A stretch of DNA of 64,000 nucleotides from Pseudomonas sp. GV085 (GTDB taxonomy: Bacteria > Pseudomonadota > Gammaproteobacteria > Pseudomonadales > Pseudomonadaceae). Shown piece after piece: positions 41,149 to 50,533 of this stretch (its first letter is position 1; each line of letters starts with the position of its first letter). Under the pieces are notes generated by a model, which was not told the DNA's origin, made no database searches, and worked only from the letters and a program-made list of their open reading frames with translations. The position numbers and the translations under genes are program-made. The DNA lies in contig NZ_QAOV01000004.1 of NCBI RefSeq assembly GCF_003050925.1, positions 372,001 to 436,000 on the forward strand, in the 5' to 3' direction.

Positions 41149-44100
41149 TCAGTCGAGTTCCAGCACCACGACGCGCTGTCCGGCGCGCACCGCCGAACCC
41201 GGTTGCACGCGAATCTCGCGCACCACGCCGGCCATCGGTGCGAGCAGGGGGATTTCCATCTTCATCGACTCCAGGATCACCAGCACGTCACCGGCCTCGA
41301 CACGGCTGCCGGCCTCGACCTGAACCTGCCAGAGGTTGCCGGCGATGTGGCTGTCGACGCTCTGTTGGCCGCTGGCCAGCGGCGCCTCTTCGGTCGTCTC
41401 CGGGGCCGGTTCTTCGCTGTCGAAATGGGCCTGGCCGCTGGCGATCCAGCGTTCGCGCTCGGCATTGAATGCGCCTTTTTGCTGATCGCGAAACGCGTCG
41501 ATGGTCTCGGCTTCCCGGGCCAGGAAGGCCTGGTAATCCGCCAGGTTCAATTGACTGTGCTCGATGTTCAGGTCGAAGCGCCCGAGGGGGAAATCCCGGC
41601 GAATGCGCAGCAGTTCGTCGGCGCTGACCGGGTAGAAACGGATCTGGTCGAAAAACCGCAGCAACCACGGTTTGCCATCGAACGCGGCGACCTCACGGTA
41701 GCGGTTCCACATCTGCAACGTGCGCCCGACAAACTGATAGCCGCCGGGGCCTTCCATGCCGTAGACGCACATGTAGGCGCCACCGATGCCCACCGAGTTT
41801 TCCGCGGTCCAGGTGCGCGCCGGGTTGTACTTGGTGGTGACCAGGCGATGACGCGGGTCGAGCGGGGTGGCGACCGGTGCGCCGAGGTAGACGTCACCAA
41901 GCCCCATCACCAGGTAGCTGGCGTCGAACACCGTGCTTTGCACGTCATCGAGGTTCGGCAGGTCGTTGATGCGGCGGATGAACTCCAGGTTGCTCGGGCA
42001 CCATGGCGCGTCCTTGCGCACGGTGGTCATGTATTTCTCGATGGCCAACTGGCACGCCGGGTCATCCCAGGACAGCGGCAGATGAACGATGCGCGACGGT
42101 ACTTGCAGGTCTTTGGCGGCGCACACGGCGTCCCATTCGCCGGCAACGATGCCGAGCAGGTCGGACAGCGGCAGTTGTTCGGGTTGGTAATGGACCTGCA
42201 GCGAACGGATGCCTGGCGTCAGGTCGATCACGCCGTGCAGGTGTTTGCTTTCCAGCGCCTGCATGAGGGCGTGGGCGCGGAAGCGCAGAACCAGGTCCAG
42301 TTCCGGGGCGCCGATTTCCAGTAGCAGGTGGGTGTCGCCCGAGAGCCTCGCCACCAGCCGCGTGTCATCCTGCCCCAAATCCAATACCACAGGCGACACA
42401 ATTCCCTGTAGGAGTGAGCCTGCTCGCGATTGCGGTGTTTCAGTCACAGAGATGTCGGATGTGATGCCGTCATCGCGAGCAGGCTCACTCCTACAGGAGG
42501 GAGTCCATTTCAAGGCCAGGGTGCGGGCGGTCATGAGGTCGACAGGGGAGAACTGCACCTTGTCCCCCGCCTTGAGCTGCCCCAGTTGCCAAAGATCCGC
42601 CTCGATCACCGTCACCGGGCACACGAACCCGCCGAGGCTCGGGCCATCCGGGCCGAGGATCACCGGCATGTCACCGGTAAAATCCACCGCACCGATCGCG
42701 TACGGATTGTCGTGGATGTTCGACGGATGCAAACCGGCTTCACCACCGTCGGCGCGCACCCATTCCGGCTTTGGCCCGATCAGGCGCACGCCCGTACGGC
42801 TGGAGTTGAAGTGCACTTCCCACTGCGTGGCGAAGAAGGTGCCGATGTAGTTTTCCGTGAAGTACTCCGGGGCGCCATGGGGGCCGTAGATCACTCGAAT
42901 TCGCCGAACCGCAGGCAGTTCGGTGAGCTGATCTTCAGCCAGTTGCTGACCGGCGCGGTGGTCATTCAGGGCTGGCAGGTGCAATACATCACCGGCTCGT
43001 AACGCGCGGCCACCGTGTCCACCAAACTGACCCAGGGTGAAGGTGCTTTTGCTGCCCAGGTAATCCGGCACTTGCAGGCCGCCATGCAGGCACAGATAGC
43101 TGCGGGCACCGGCTCCGGCAATGGTGCCGAGGCTCAGGGTGGCGCCTGCCGGAACCATCAACGCAGTGTTCATCGGTACGCTTTCGCCGTTGAGCAGCAA
43201 TGGAATCGCCGCGCCGGTCACGGCTACTACCGCCTCGCAATTGAAGCGCAGCAACGGCCCGCTCATGGTGATTTCCAGCGCCGCGGTGCCTTCTTCGTTG
43301 CCCAGCAAACGGTTGCCCAAACGCAGCGCGCGACTGTCCATCGGCCCCGACGGCGGTACACCCACCGCCCAGTAACCGAGGCGACCGGGATAGTCCTGCA
43401 CGCTGGTCTGGGTGCCAGCGCTGAGCACCTCGAACGTGCTGGCCTGATACACCAGGCTTTCCAGGCAACGGGTCCATGGCTGGCCGCTGGCGAAAGGCGC
43501 ATCGAGCAGAATCTGCCGCAGGTAGTCGCGGTTGGTTTCCACGCCGTAGAGCAGGCTGGCACCCAGCGCCTGATGCAGGTCTGCAGTGGCTTCTTCGCGA
43601 GTCGGCGCCCAACTGATGACCTTGGCGATCATCGGGTCGAAGTAGGGCGGGATCTCGCAGCCAGCCTCGACCCAGGTGTCGATGCGCAGCTGTTTGCCAT
43701 CGGTGGCGGGGAAATTCACCGCGGTGAGCAAACCGGGGCTCGGTTGAAAATCCCGACCCGGATCCTCCGCGTATAACCGCGCCTGAATCGCATGACCCTG
43801 CGGTTTCAAACCTTGTACCAGATCGCTCAGCGGCGGCAGGTCACCGGCCGCCAGTTGCACCATCCAGCGCACCAGATCGACGCCCCACACCTGTTCGGTG
43901 ACACCGTGTTCCACCTGCAAACGGGTGTTCACTTCCAGGAAGTAGAAGCGTTGGGCCTCGCTGTCGAACACAAACTCCACAGTGCCGGCGCTGCGGTAAT
44001 TCACTGCCTTGGCCAATTTGATCGCGGCGGCGCACAGCCCCTCGGCCATGCCGTCGGGCAGGTTCGGCGCCGGGGTTTCCTCGAGGACTTTCTGGTTGCG

Positions 44101-44796
44101 GCGCTGCACCGAGCAATCACGCACGCCGAGGGCGATCACCTCGCCGCGACCGTCGCCGAACACCTGTACTTCCAGATGACGGGCACGCTGGATGTACTTC
44201 TCGATGAACACCCCGGCGTCGCTGAAATTGTTCTGACCCAGGCGTTTGACCGCTTCGAAGGACTCGTTCAACTCGGTCGCGCTGCGGCACACGCGCATGC
44301 CGATGCCGCCACCGCCGGCGGTGCTTTTGAGCATCAGCGGGTAGCCGACCTGTTCGCCGGCGATCAATGCGGCGTCGAGGCTGTCGAGCAGTTCGGTGCC
44401 TTCGAGCATGGGCACGCCGTGTTGTTTGGCCAGGGCGCGGGCGGTGTGCTTGAGGCCGAACACCCGCAGTTGTTCGGGCGTCGGGCCGATGAAGGCGATG
44501 TTGGCGGCCTCGCAGGCTTCGGCGAACGCGGCGTTTTCCGAGAGAAAGCCGTAGCCGGGATGGATCGCGGTGGCGCCGGTGGACTTGGCGATGGCGAGGA
44601 TCTTATCGACAGCCAGGTAAGTTCCAGCCGCTGCACCCTCACCGAGGCTATGGGCCTCATCGGCTTGCAGGATGTGCAGGCTGGCGGCATCCGCTTCGGA
44701 GTACACGGCAACGCCCTGCACTTGTAGTTCACGCAGGGTCCGCAGGATGCGGCAGGCAATGGCGCCACGGTTGGCAATCAGGACTTTTTCGAACAT
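41149..44796 (-). CDS. Guanidine carboxylase (urea carboxylase-like) carrying an in-frame REP insertion
   Basis: Biotin-dependent ATP carboxylase, 1215 aa. Domains: biotin carboxylase (about 1-450; EVNTRLQVEHGVTE), KipA/AHS2-like (about 460-760), KipI/AHS1-like (about 800-1010) and biotin carrier with Lys1179 in ESMKMEIP. Genes of this type were long called urea carboxylase; behind a guanidine-I riboswitch and beside DUF1989 genes the enzyme acts on guanidine. A complete REP pair (42406-42496) is translated as residues about 767-797, between the two Kip-like domains, without a stop. The frame is otherwise intact. Confidence 0.92.
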   Translation of the reverse strand: MFEKVLIANRGAIACRILRTLRELQVQGVAVYSEADAASLHILQADEAHSLGEGAAAGTYLAVDKILAIAKSTGATAIHPGYGFLSENAAFAEACEAANIAFIGPTPEQLRVFGLKHTARALAKQHGVPMLEGTELLDSLDAALIAGEQVGYPLMLKSTAGGGGIGMRVCRSATELNESFEAVKRLGQNNFSDAGVFIEKYIQRARHLEVQVFGDGRGEVIALGVRDCSVQRRNQKVLEETPAPNLPDGMAEGLCAAAIKLAKAVNYRSAGTVEFVFDSEAQRFYFLEVNTRLQVEHGVTEQVWGVDLVRWMVQLAAGDLPPLSDLVQGLKPQGHAIQARLYAEDPGRDFQPSPGLLTAVNFPATDGKQLRIDTWVEAGCEIPPYFDPMIAKVISWAPTREEATADLHQALGASLLYGVETNRDYLRQILLDAPFASGQPWTRCLESLVYQASTFEVLSAGTQTSVQDYPGRLGYWAVGVPPSGPMDSRALRLGNRLLGNEEGTAALEITMSGPLLRFNCEAVVAVTGAAIPLLLNGESVPMNTALMVPAGATLSLGTIAGAGARSYLCLHGGLQVPDYLGSKSTFTLGQFGGHGGRALRAGDVLHLPALNDHRAGQQLAEDQLTELPAVRRIRVIYGPHGAPEYFTENYIGTFFATQWEVHFNSSRTGVRLIGPKPEWVRADGGEAGLHPSNIHDNPYAIGAVDFTGDMPVILGPDGPSLGGFVCPVTVIEADLWQLGQLKAGDKVQFSPVDLMTARTLALKWTPSCRSEPARDDGITSDISVTETPQSRAGSLLQGIVSPVVLDLGQDDTRLVARLSGDTHLLLEIGAPELDLVLRFRAHALMQALESKHLHGVIDLTPGIRSLQVHYQPEQLPLSDLLGIVAGEWDAVCAAKDLQVPSRIVHLPLSWDDPACQLAIEKYMTTVRKDAPWCPSNLEFIRRINDLPNLDDVQSTVFDASYLVMGLGDVYLGAPVATPLDPRHRLVTTKYNPARTWTAENSVGIGGAYMCVYGMEGPGGYQFVGRTLQMWNRYREVAAFDGKPWLLRFFDQIRFYPVSADELLRIRRDFPLGRFDLNIEHSQLNLADYQAFLAREAETIDAFRDQQKGAFNAERERWIASGQAHFDSEEPAPETTEEAPLASGQQSVDSHIAGNLWQVQVEAGSRVEAGDVLVILESMKMEIPLLAPMAGVVREIRVQPGSAVRAGQRVVVLELD
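42406..42496. repeat. REP pair inside the carboxylase gene
   Basis: CTGTAGGAGTGAGCCTGCTC and the inverted GAGCAGGCTCACTCCTACAG flank a 42-base spacer, exactly as in intergenic REP pairs. The minus frame runs through it, coding for CRSEPARD and SRAGSLLQ, the usual translation of such elements. Confidence 0.93.
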
Positions 44797-45086
44797 GGCA
44801 TAACCCCTGATGGGGATGCGGGCCGTCCCGCAGTTTTTTGAAAGGCATCGGGGTCGTCCCCGGTGGAATAATCAATTCGTTCCAAAACACCATTGGCCTC
44901 TTGTAGGAGCGAGCTTGCTCGCGATGGTCGTGAACGATTACGCGTAAAACCAGATACCCAGTGGTGCTCTTGGGTTTTTCGCGAGCAAGCTCGCTCCTAC
45001 AGGGGGTGGTGGTTTTTACTTTTTCAGGCACTGCCCTGATCGGGCCTGGCACAAGGCAAACAACCAGCGGCGCAGTCTCGTGAACT
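44797..45086. other. Gap inside the guanidine operon
   Basis: 290 bases that contain the REP pair 44901-45003 and AGGGG before the carboxylase start. No further gene. It splits the operon into two parts that may be unequally expressed. Confidence 0.5.
44901..45003. repeat. REP pair (REPIN), GAGCGAGCTTGCTCGC variant
   Basis: GTAGGAGCGAGCTTGCTCGC and its inverted copy at 44979-45003 flank a spacer of about 55 bases. Confidence 0.92.
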
Positions 45087-45728
45087 TCAGTTCCATACCA
45101 GAAGCTCCGCAGGCGTAGGGTTGTAGGCATTGCACGGGTTGTTCAGTTGCGGGCAATTGGAGATCAGCACGATCACGTCCATTTCTGCCCGCAGGTCGAC
45201 GTACTTGCCCGGTGCCGAGATGCCGTCTTCGAAGGTCAGCCCGCCATCAGCGGTGACCGGCACGTTCATGAAAAAGTTGATGTTTGGTCCGATGTCGCCC
45301 TTGCCCAACCGGCCATCGTGAGCACAGGCGCGCAGGTAGTTGTCGCGGCAGCTGTGCATGTAGCGTTTTTCCAGGGCGTAGCGCACGGTGTTGCTCTCTT
45401 GCGCGCAGGCACCGCCGAGGGTGTCGTGACGCCCGCAGGTGTCGGCGACGATGGTCAGCATCGGCTTGCCGAGGTTGGAATACAGTACGCTGCCGGTGCT
45501 CAGGTACACGCTGTTCTGCCGGCGCAGGGTGCGCTGCACGTCGTAGCGTTCCTTCGGGTTGGCAACGCTGTAGAACAGGGTGTCGACAGCCTGGTTACCC
45601 TCCAGGTCAAGGATGCGCAAAGTCTGACCGGCCTTGACCTCCATCAGCCAGGGCTCGCCGGCGGGGATGGTGGCGCGGTAGACGGCCGTTTCAGGCGACT
45701 GTGGAGCGGTGGCGATTGCGAGTGACAT
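45087..45728 (-). CDS. DUF1989 protein, carboxyguanidine deiminase subunit (Cgd)
   Basis: 213 aa of the urea carboxylase-associated (UAAP/DUF1989) family. [19 protein letters not shown] and the ending PAELLVWN region are the family's blocks. In guanidine-degrading bacteria two such proteins, CgdA and CgdB, together convert carboxyguanidine to allophanate and ammonia. Which one this is cannot be decided here. It lies 11 bases after the second DUF1989 gene. Confidence 0.88.
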   Translation of the reverse strand: MSLAIATAPQSPETAVYRATIPAGEPWLMEVKAGQTLRILDLEGNQAVDTLFYSVANPKERYDVQRTLRRQNSVYLSTGSVLYSNLGKPMLTIVADTCGRHDTLGGACAQESNTVRYALEKRYMHSCRDNYLRACAHDGRLGKGDIGPNINFFMNVPVTADGGLTFEDGISAPGKYVDLRAEMDVIVLISNCPQLNNPCNAYNPTPAELLVWN

Positions 45729-45739
45729 GGCAGCGATCC

Positions 45740-46465
45740 TCAGGCGAACAAACGGTCGGTGTTGATGAAGCCACGCTCGTTTTCCGGGCGCGAGGTGCGG
45801 CAGTGTTCGGCGACGCTGGCATCGGCGTTCATCCAGCTGAGCTTGAGTGGTTGCGGCGCGTATTGCGGCGACGGGTCCATGGGATGTTGCAGGGCGGTGA
45901 GCACCACCAACGTGTCCATCGGCGCGTACAACTCGATGTAGTCGCCGGGCTTGGAGTTGCCTTCGACAAAGTGGAAACGCCCGCCGTCATCGACGTTCAC
46001 GCGGCTGAACAGGTTGAGGGTCATCAGCAGGTCGGACAGGCCCAGCCCCCACTTGCCCAGTTCCACCAACAGGTTGTCGGTGCCGTTGCGCAAGAAGCCG
46101 TTGCGCAATTCCTGATAGCGGCCGGCGCCGTATTTTTCTGCCACTTCTTCAGCGCAGAGCACGCCGCCGAGGCTGTCGCTCCAGCCGCAGGTGTCGGCGG
46201 TGATGGCAGCCAGCACGCGGCCCATGTCCGAGTACAGGCAATGGCCGGCGGTGAGTTTGGCGGTGTGTTGGCATTTGAGGCTGTCGGGCAGGTTCAGGCG
46301 CTCGGTTTTTTCATTGGCGTTGAGCATTGTCAGGCTGACGTTGGCGCCGCCGCGCAGGTCGGTCAGGCGCAGCAGTTGTCCGCGTTTCAAGACGAAGGAA
46401 CGATGGCCGCCGCCGGGGAGCATTTCTTCGGCGAAGGGCGGGAACAGTTGGGTCGAATCAGTCAT
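45740..46465 (-). CDS. DUF1989 protein, partner carboxyguanidine deiminase subunit (Cgd)
   Basis: 241 aa, the longer partner. [12 protein letters not shown] repeats the conserved Cys/Gly motif of the family, and [20 protein letters not shown] is the other strong block. ATG at 46465 follows AGAGGA; the longer frame reaching to 46534 runs into the ABC gene and is rejected. Part of the heteromeric deiminase. Confidence 0.88.
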   Translation of the reverse strand: MTDSTQLFPPFAEEMLPGGGHRSFVLKRGQLLRLTDLRGGANVSLTMLNANEKTERLNLPDSLKCQHTAKLTAGHCLYSDMGRVLAAITADTCGWSDSLGGVLCAEEVAEKYGAGRYQELRNGFLRNGTDNLLVELGKWGLGLSDLLMTLNLFSRVNVDDGGRFHFVEGNSKPGDYIELYAPMDTLVVLTALQHPMDPSPQYAPQPLKLSWMNADASVAEHCRTSRPENERGFINTDRLFA

Positions 46466-46478
46466 TTGCAAAATTCCT

Positions 46479-47267
46479 CTAAGCGATACGAAGCGTGCCT
46501 GCCAAAGGAGCCGGCAAGGCGTCGACGGCGGCACGATGGGCGCGCCGGTCGCTGTTCAAAGGGATGTCGTAGGTGATGCGTGCGCCATAGCGGCCAGGTG
46601 CATGCGGGTCGAGACGGACCTTGTCGAACACCAGCAGGCGTGTGCCGAGGCTGAAGCCTTCGGACAGGTCATGGGTGACCATGAACACCGTCAGTCGGGT
46701 CTCGCGCCACAGCTCCAGGAGCAAGGCGTGCATGTCTTTGCGGATGCCCGGGTCGAGGGCGCCGAACGGTTCGTCGAGCAGCAACACCCGAGGCTTCATG
46801 ATCAGCGCCTGGGCAATGGCCAGCCGCTGTTGCATACCGCCGGAGAGCTGCGCCGGGTACTTGTCCAGCGAGTGGCCGAGGCCGACTTTGTGCAGCAACA
46901 CCGACGCCTGTTCGCGGGCCGCTTTTTTCGCGCTGCCGAACAGGCGTCCGAGTAGCGGCGAGCGGGGCAGTTCAAGGCCAAGGGCGACGTTGTCCAGCAC
47001 GCTCAAGTGCGGGAACACCGAGTAGCGCTGGAACACCACGCCACGGCTGGCATCCGGCTCAATGGCCAAGGGCTGGCCGTCGAGCAGGATCTCGCCGCGA
47101 CTGGCGCGTTCCTGGCCGAGCAGCAGGCGCAGGAAGGTCGATTTGCCGCATCCGGAGGCACCCACGAGGGTGCAGAACTCACCTTCGTTGACGTTCAGGT
47201 TGAGGCCTTCGAGCACCACCTGATCGGCGTATTGCTGCCAGACGTTCTTAACGGTGATGAAGCTCAT
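46479..47267 (-). CDS. ABC transporter ATP-binding subunit (guanidine uptake)
   Basis: 262 aa. Walker A GASGCGKST, signature LSGGMQQR, Walker B VLLLDEPFGALD, H-loop in MVTHDLSEGF. Family of nitrate/sulfonate/taurine importers. The start overlaps the permease stop (ATGA). Confidence 0.94.
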   Translation of the reverse strand: MSFITVKNVWQQYADQVVLEGLNLNVNEGEFCTLVGASGCGKSTFLRLLLGQERASRGEILLDGQPLAIEPDASRGVVFQRYSVFPHLSVLDNVALGLELPRSPLLGRLFGSAKKAAREQASVLLHKVGLGHSLDKYPAQLSGGMQQRLAIAQALIMKPRVLLLDEPFGALDPGIRKDMHALLLELWRETRLTVFMVTHDLSEGFSLGTRLLVFDKVRLDPHAPGRYGARITYDIPLNSDRRAHRAAVDALPAPLAGTLRIA

Positions 47268-48079
47268 TTGGCGGCCCCTTCATACCAGGGAAAGGCACGA
47301 CAGGTGAGGTACTTGAGGCCCCAATCCATCAGCCAGGCGAGCAGGGTGATCCACACCACGTAGGGCAAAATCACGTCCATCGCCAGGTAACGGCGCATCA
47401 GGAAAATCCGGTAGCCGAGGCCGTCGGTGGAGGCGATGGCTTCGGCGGCGATCAGGAACAGCCACGCTGAACCCAGCATCAGTCGCAGCGATATCAACAG
47501 GCGCGGCAACAATTGCGGCAGCACCACGCGCAGCATCAAGGTCCAGGTCGAAGCGCCAAGCGTCTGCGCCTTGATCAGTAACTCGACGGGAATTTCCCGG
47601 GCGCGCTGTTCCAGATCCCGGGCCAGGCACGGGGTGATACCGATCACGATCAGCATCACTTTCGACAACTCCCCCAGCCCGAACACGATGAACAGGATCG
47701 GCAGGATCGCCAGCGGTGGCACCATCGACAGCACCGTCAGCAAGGGTGACAACGGCGCACCGAACAGCGGCAGGGTACCGGCGGCGATGCCCAGGCATAG
47801 CCCGGCCAGGGCGCTGATGCCCAGGCCGATGGCCAGACGCCGCAGGCTGGACACTGTGTCCTGCCAGAGCAGGAATTCGCCGGTGCGGCTGTCGGCCACG
47901 AACGCCAGGCGTTTCACCGCGTCGGTCATCTGCACGGCACTGGGCAGCAGCTTGTCGTTGGAGTTGTCCGCCAGTCGCTCGGCCGAGCCCATGAAGTAGG
48001 CGAACAGCACCAGGGCGAACGGCAGGATCACCAGCAACAGGCGACTCGGACGGTCCGGGTGACGGTTGATCAGGCGCAT
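47264..48079 (-). CDS. ABC transporter permease (guanidine uptake)
   Basis: 271 aa, about six helices. The EAA loop is visible as ELLIKAQTLGASTWTLMLRV. Belongs to the same TauC/SsuC-like family. It follows the binding protein by 15 bases. Confidence 0.92.
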   Translation of the reverse strand: MRLINRHPDRPSRLLLVILPFALVLFAYFMGSAERLADNSNDKLLPSAVQMTDAVKRLAFVADSRTGEFLLWQDTVSSLRRLAIGLGISALAGLCLGIAAGTLPLFGAPLSPLLTVLSMVPPLAILPILFIVFGLGELSKVMLIVIGITPCLARDLEQRAREIPVELLIKAQTLGASTWTLMLRVVLPQLLPRLLISLRLMLGSAWLFLIAAEAIASTDGLGYRIFLMRRYLAMDVILPYVVWITLLAWLMDWGLKYLTCRAFPWYEGAAK

Positions 48080-48094
48080 GGACAGTTCTCCTGA

Positions 48095-49162
48095 TTACAG
48101 CTTGGCGTCGGCGGCCATCTGCACGTAACTCGGGTCGAAGCGCAGCTTGAGGTTGCCTTTGTCGCCGCTGGTCACACCGTTGGCGAAGGCCATGCCGACT
48201 GCGCTGGTGTCCTTGGCGCCTTCACCCAGCAGGCCGTGCTGGAAGGAGAACTCGGCGACCTTGCGCATGGTTTCCGGCAATTGCTTGCTGGTACTGAACG
48301 CCAGGGCTTCTTTCGGGGTGGCGAACAATTTGGTGGTGTCCAGTTGCGCCTGGAAACCCGCCAGGTCAGTGCCGGAGGCCTTGGCCATGTGCTCCAGGGC
48401 GGCTTTACTGGCGGCGTTTTTCGCGCTCATCAACTCGACCACTTCGAACCAGGCGCCAGTCAGCGCTTTGCCGAGGGCCGGGTTGTCTTTGAGGGTGGCG
48501 CTGTTGACCACCATCATGTCCATGATTTCGCCGGGGATCTGGCTGGAGTTGAACACTTCAGTCACCGCAGGCTTGGCCTTGATGTCCGACAGCATCGGGT
48601 TCCAGGTGGTAACGGCGTTGACCTGATCGGTGTTGAAGGCGGCCGAGATATCGGCGTCGGAAGTGTTGACCACTTTCAGTTCTTTCTCGGTGAGGTCCAC
48701 CGAATCCAGAGCCCGGGCCAGCAGGTAATGGGACACCGACAGCTCCACCAGGTTGACGTCCATGCCCTTGAGGTCGGCGACTTTTTTGCCTTCGCCCTTG
48801 AGCACGATGCCGTCGTTGCCATTGGAGAAATCGCTGACGATCAGCGCAGTGCTGTCGACGCCGCCGGCGGCCGGGATGGTCAGCGCGTCCATGTTGGTCA
48901 TGGTGCAGCCGTCGAACTGGCCGGCGGTGTATTGGTTGATGGATTCGACGTAGTCGTTGAGCTGCACCACATCAATCTTGATGCCGTACTTTTTCGCCCA
49001 TTTGTCGACGATGCCCTGGCTGCCGGCGTATTCCCACGGCATCCAGCCGGCGTAGATCGTCCAGCACACGCTGAAGTGGTCTTTCTGGGCAGCCTGGGAC
49101 GAGAAGCTCACGAGGGCTGCGAACGCAGCGGCGAGCAGGGCGGGTAAACGAAGCTGGGACAT
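48095..49162 (-). CDS. ABC transporter substrate-binding protein (guanidine uptake)
   Basis: 355 aa with a signal peptide (about 1-24, ending SSQA). VCWTIYAGWMPWEYAGS begins the NMT1/TauA-like binding domain. First gene behind the guanidine-I riboswitch; ATG at 49162 follows CTGGAG. The link to guanidine rests on the riboswitch and operon, not on residues seen in the pocket. Confidence 0.9.
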   Translation of the reverse strand: MSQLRLPALLAAAFAALVSFSSQAAQKDHFSVCWTIYAGWMPWEYAGSQGIVDKWAKKYGIKIDVVQLNDYVESINQYTAGQFDGCTMTNMDALTIPAAGGVDSTALIVSDFSNGNDGIVLKGEGKKVADLKGMDVNLVELSVSHYLLARALDSVDLTEKELKVVNTSDADISAAFNTDQVNAVTTWNPMLSDIKAKPAVTEVFNSSQIPGEIMDMMVVNSATLKDNPALGKALTGAWFEVVELMSAKNAASKAALEHMAKASGTDLAGFQAQLDTTKLFATPKEALAFSTSKQLPETMRKVAEFSFQHGLLGEGAKDTSAVGMAFANGVTSGDKGNLKLRFDPSYVQMAADAKL

Positions 49163-49223
49163 GGTGGTTCTCCAGTTGATCAAGGACGGACAGGACGGCA
49201 GCGGCACCGCTAACGGTGGCTTG

Positions 49224-49314
49224 TCTCCCGGGCTTTTATCCCGCCGTGTAACCTCAACTGGAGGTCGCCAACTCTCGGACCAGTCACTCGCGATTGCGAG
49301 CCGGAACCCTAGTC
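49224..49314 (-). promoter_or_regulatory. Guanidine-I riboswitch (ykkC)
   Basis: The minus strand has the conserved blocks in order: CTAGGGTTCCGG, then ACTGGTCCGAGAG, then ACACGGCGGGATAAAAGCCC and GGGAGA. These are the highly conserved parts of the ykkC aptamer that binds guanidinium. It ends 61 bases before the first ATG of the uptake/carboxylase operon, with a CACCG/CGGTG hairpin between. No clear T-run follows, so translational rather than terminator control is possible. Confidence 0.94.
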
Positions 49315-49618
49315 AGCCATTTGCAAATTGTGGTGCCGCGAACCTGTGATGACGCCTGCACTTTTTTTGGAACAAGTGCGCTAAAGCGAGAGGCGTGCCA
49401 AGTCGGGCCGAGCGCTCTAGCGTGGGGGGCAGGGTGATCGGCGGGTTTGATCGGGAGGGCGGACTGCCTTGTGATGGTGCGCAAGTGCACCGCATTGGAA
49501 CGTATCCGCCGCTGATCAGAAGGTACTCGCGGCGTTGCACTTGGCAGAGTTTTGCCAGTCAAAACAGATGTCAGCCGGTGTGTGCCGACTGCTGTCACAG
49601 GTCTTTACGGAGGCCGTC
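49315..49618. other. Gap between riboswitch and Tyr-rich lipoprotein gene
   Basis: About 300 bases. It should hold the promoter for the guanidine operon on the minus strand. A GCACTT/AAGTGC inverted repeat is at 49357-49379. No gene is supported on either strand. Confidence 0.45.
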
Positions 49619-49867
49619 ATGTTGCGTCGATTGTTGTTTGGTGCAGTGCTCGGTTTTGGATTGTCTGGCTGCTACTACTACTACGACGGTCCTGCCGATG
49701 TTTACGCGGCACCTTATTACTATCCCGGTTACTACTCGCCTTATTACCACGGCGGCTATTACGGCCCACGTTATTACGGTGGTTATCGCTCCTATTACTA
49801 CGGTGGGCATGGTTATTACCGTGGCCACGGCTATCACGGCGGTGGATATCGCGGTGGCCACCATTAA
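49619..49867 (+). CDS. Tyr/Gly-rich small lipoprotein
   Basis: 82 aa. Lipoprotein signal ending LSGC (Cys18), then a body with about one third Tyr and many Gly and His: YYYYDG, YYSPYYHGGYYG, HGYYRGHGYHGG. ATG at 49619 follows CGGAGG. Function unknown; likely an outer-membrane lipoprotein. A related protein follows. Confidence 0.8.
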   Translation: MLRRLLFGAVLGFGLSGCYYYYDGPADVYAAPYYYPGYYSPYYHGGYYGPRYYGGYRSYYYGGHGYYRGHGYHGGGYRGGHH

Positions 49868-50034
49868 CCAGGGCGTGAAGGGATGAAAAACCTTTCATCG
49901 GCCAGATGTTTCCACTTGTTTCAGGCGCGCACCAGATTCCGAATTCGATGTCTGATATTTCGACAGTCATCGAACATTTGATTGTCGCCTGCCAGCGTCG
50001 CTGGTGTGGCTTACCCGCGGTCCAGGAGGCCGCC

Positions 50035-50466
50035 ATGCTCTGTCGAATACTTCTGCTAGCTGTGTTGGGATTATCCCTTGGTGGGTGCGCGCCTTACTAC
50101 GACGAAGGAGGCAGTTACTACAGTTCCGAGGTCTATACCTCGCCTGCGCCAACCTATTACACCGGGGGGCGTTCTTACTATTCCAATGGTTATTACACAC
50201 CGCCACCCCGGTATTACGTGCCGCCAGCGCGGTATTACCAGCCGACACCGCGCTATTACTCGCAGCCGCGGATCTATCAACCGTCGCGCCATTACCAGTC
50301 GGCCCCTCGTTACTATCAGCCGTCGCGGGGCGACTACCGCATGCATCAGAACCATGGCTGGGACGGCCGTAGCGGCGGGAACTGGAACAACGACTATCGC
50401 AGTCACGACGGGCGCGGCTATCGCAGCGGGCGTGGCGATCACAGCGGCCGGGGTAATCACCGCTAA
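50035..50466 (+). CDS. Tyr/Pro-rich lipoprotein, relative of the preceding one
   Basis: 143 aa. Signal ends LGGC (Cys18). Then repeats of the form PRYYxPxARYY (about 57-105) and a basic Gly/Arg/His tail. ATG at 50035 follows AGGAGG. Same start MLxRxLLxAVLG as its neighbour, so the two arose by duplication. A transcript end is provided by the REP-like hairpin. Confidence 0.8.
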   Translation: MLCRILLLAVLGLSLGGCAPYYDEGGSYYSSEVYTSPAPTYYTGGRSYYSNGYYTPPPRYYVPPARYYQPTPRYYSQPRIYQPSRHYQSAPRYYQPSRGDYRMHQNHGWDGRSGGNWNNDYRSHDGRGYRSGRGDHSGRGNHR

Positions 50467-50488
50467 TCATTAAACTGAATACAAAACC

Positions 50489-50522
50489 TGTGGGAGCGAG
50501 CCTGCTCGCTCCCACATTTTTT
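50489..50522 (+). terminator. REP-derived terminator
   Basis: TGTGGGAGCGAG/CTCGCTCCCACA with CCTG loop and TTTTTT. This is a shortened REP with its own T-run, between convergent genes. Confidence 0.8.
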
Positions 50523-50533
50523 ATACCCGGATT

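Noticed and set aside
41149..44796. Carboxylase taken as a pseudogene because of the REP insertion
   Set aside because: The frame is open through the insertion, all four domains and the biotin lysine are intact, and downstream atzF is intact.
49324..49342. GGCACCACAATTTGC on the minus strand as a sigma-54 promoter for the guanidine operon
   Set aside because: GG and GC are separated by 11 bases instead of the strict 10, and it lies only about 10 bases before the aptamer start.
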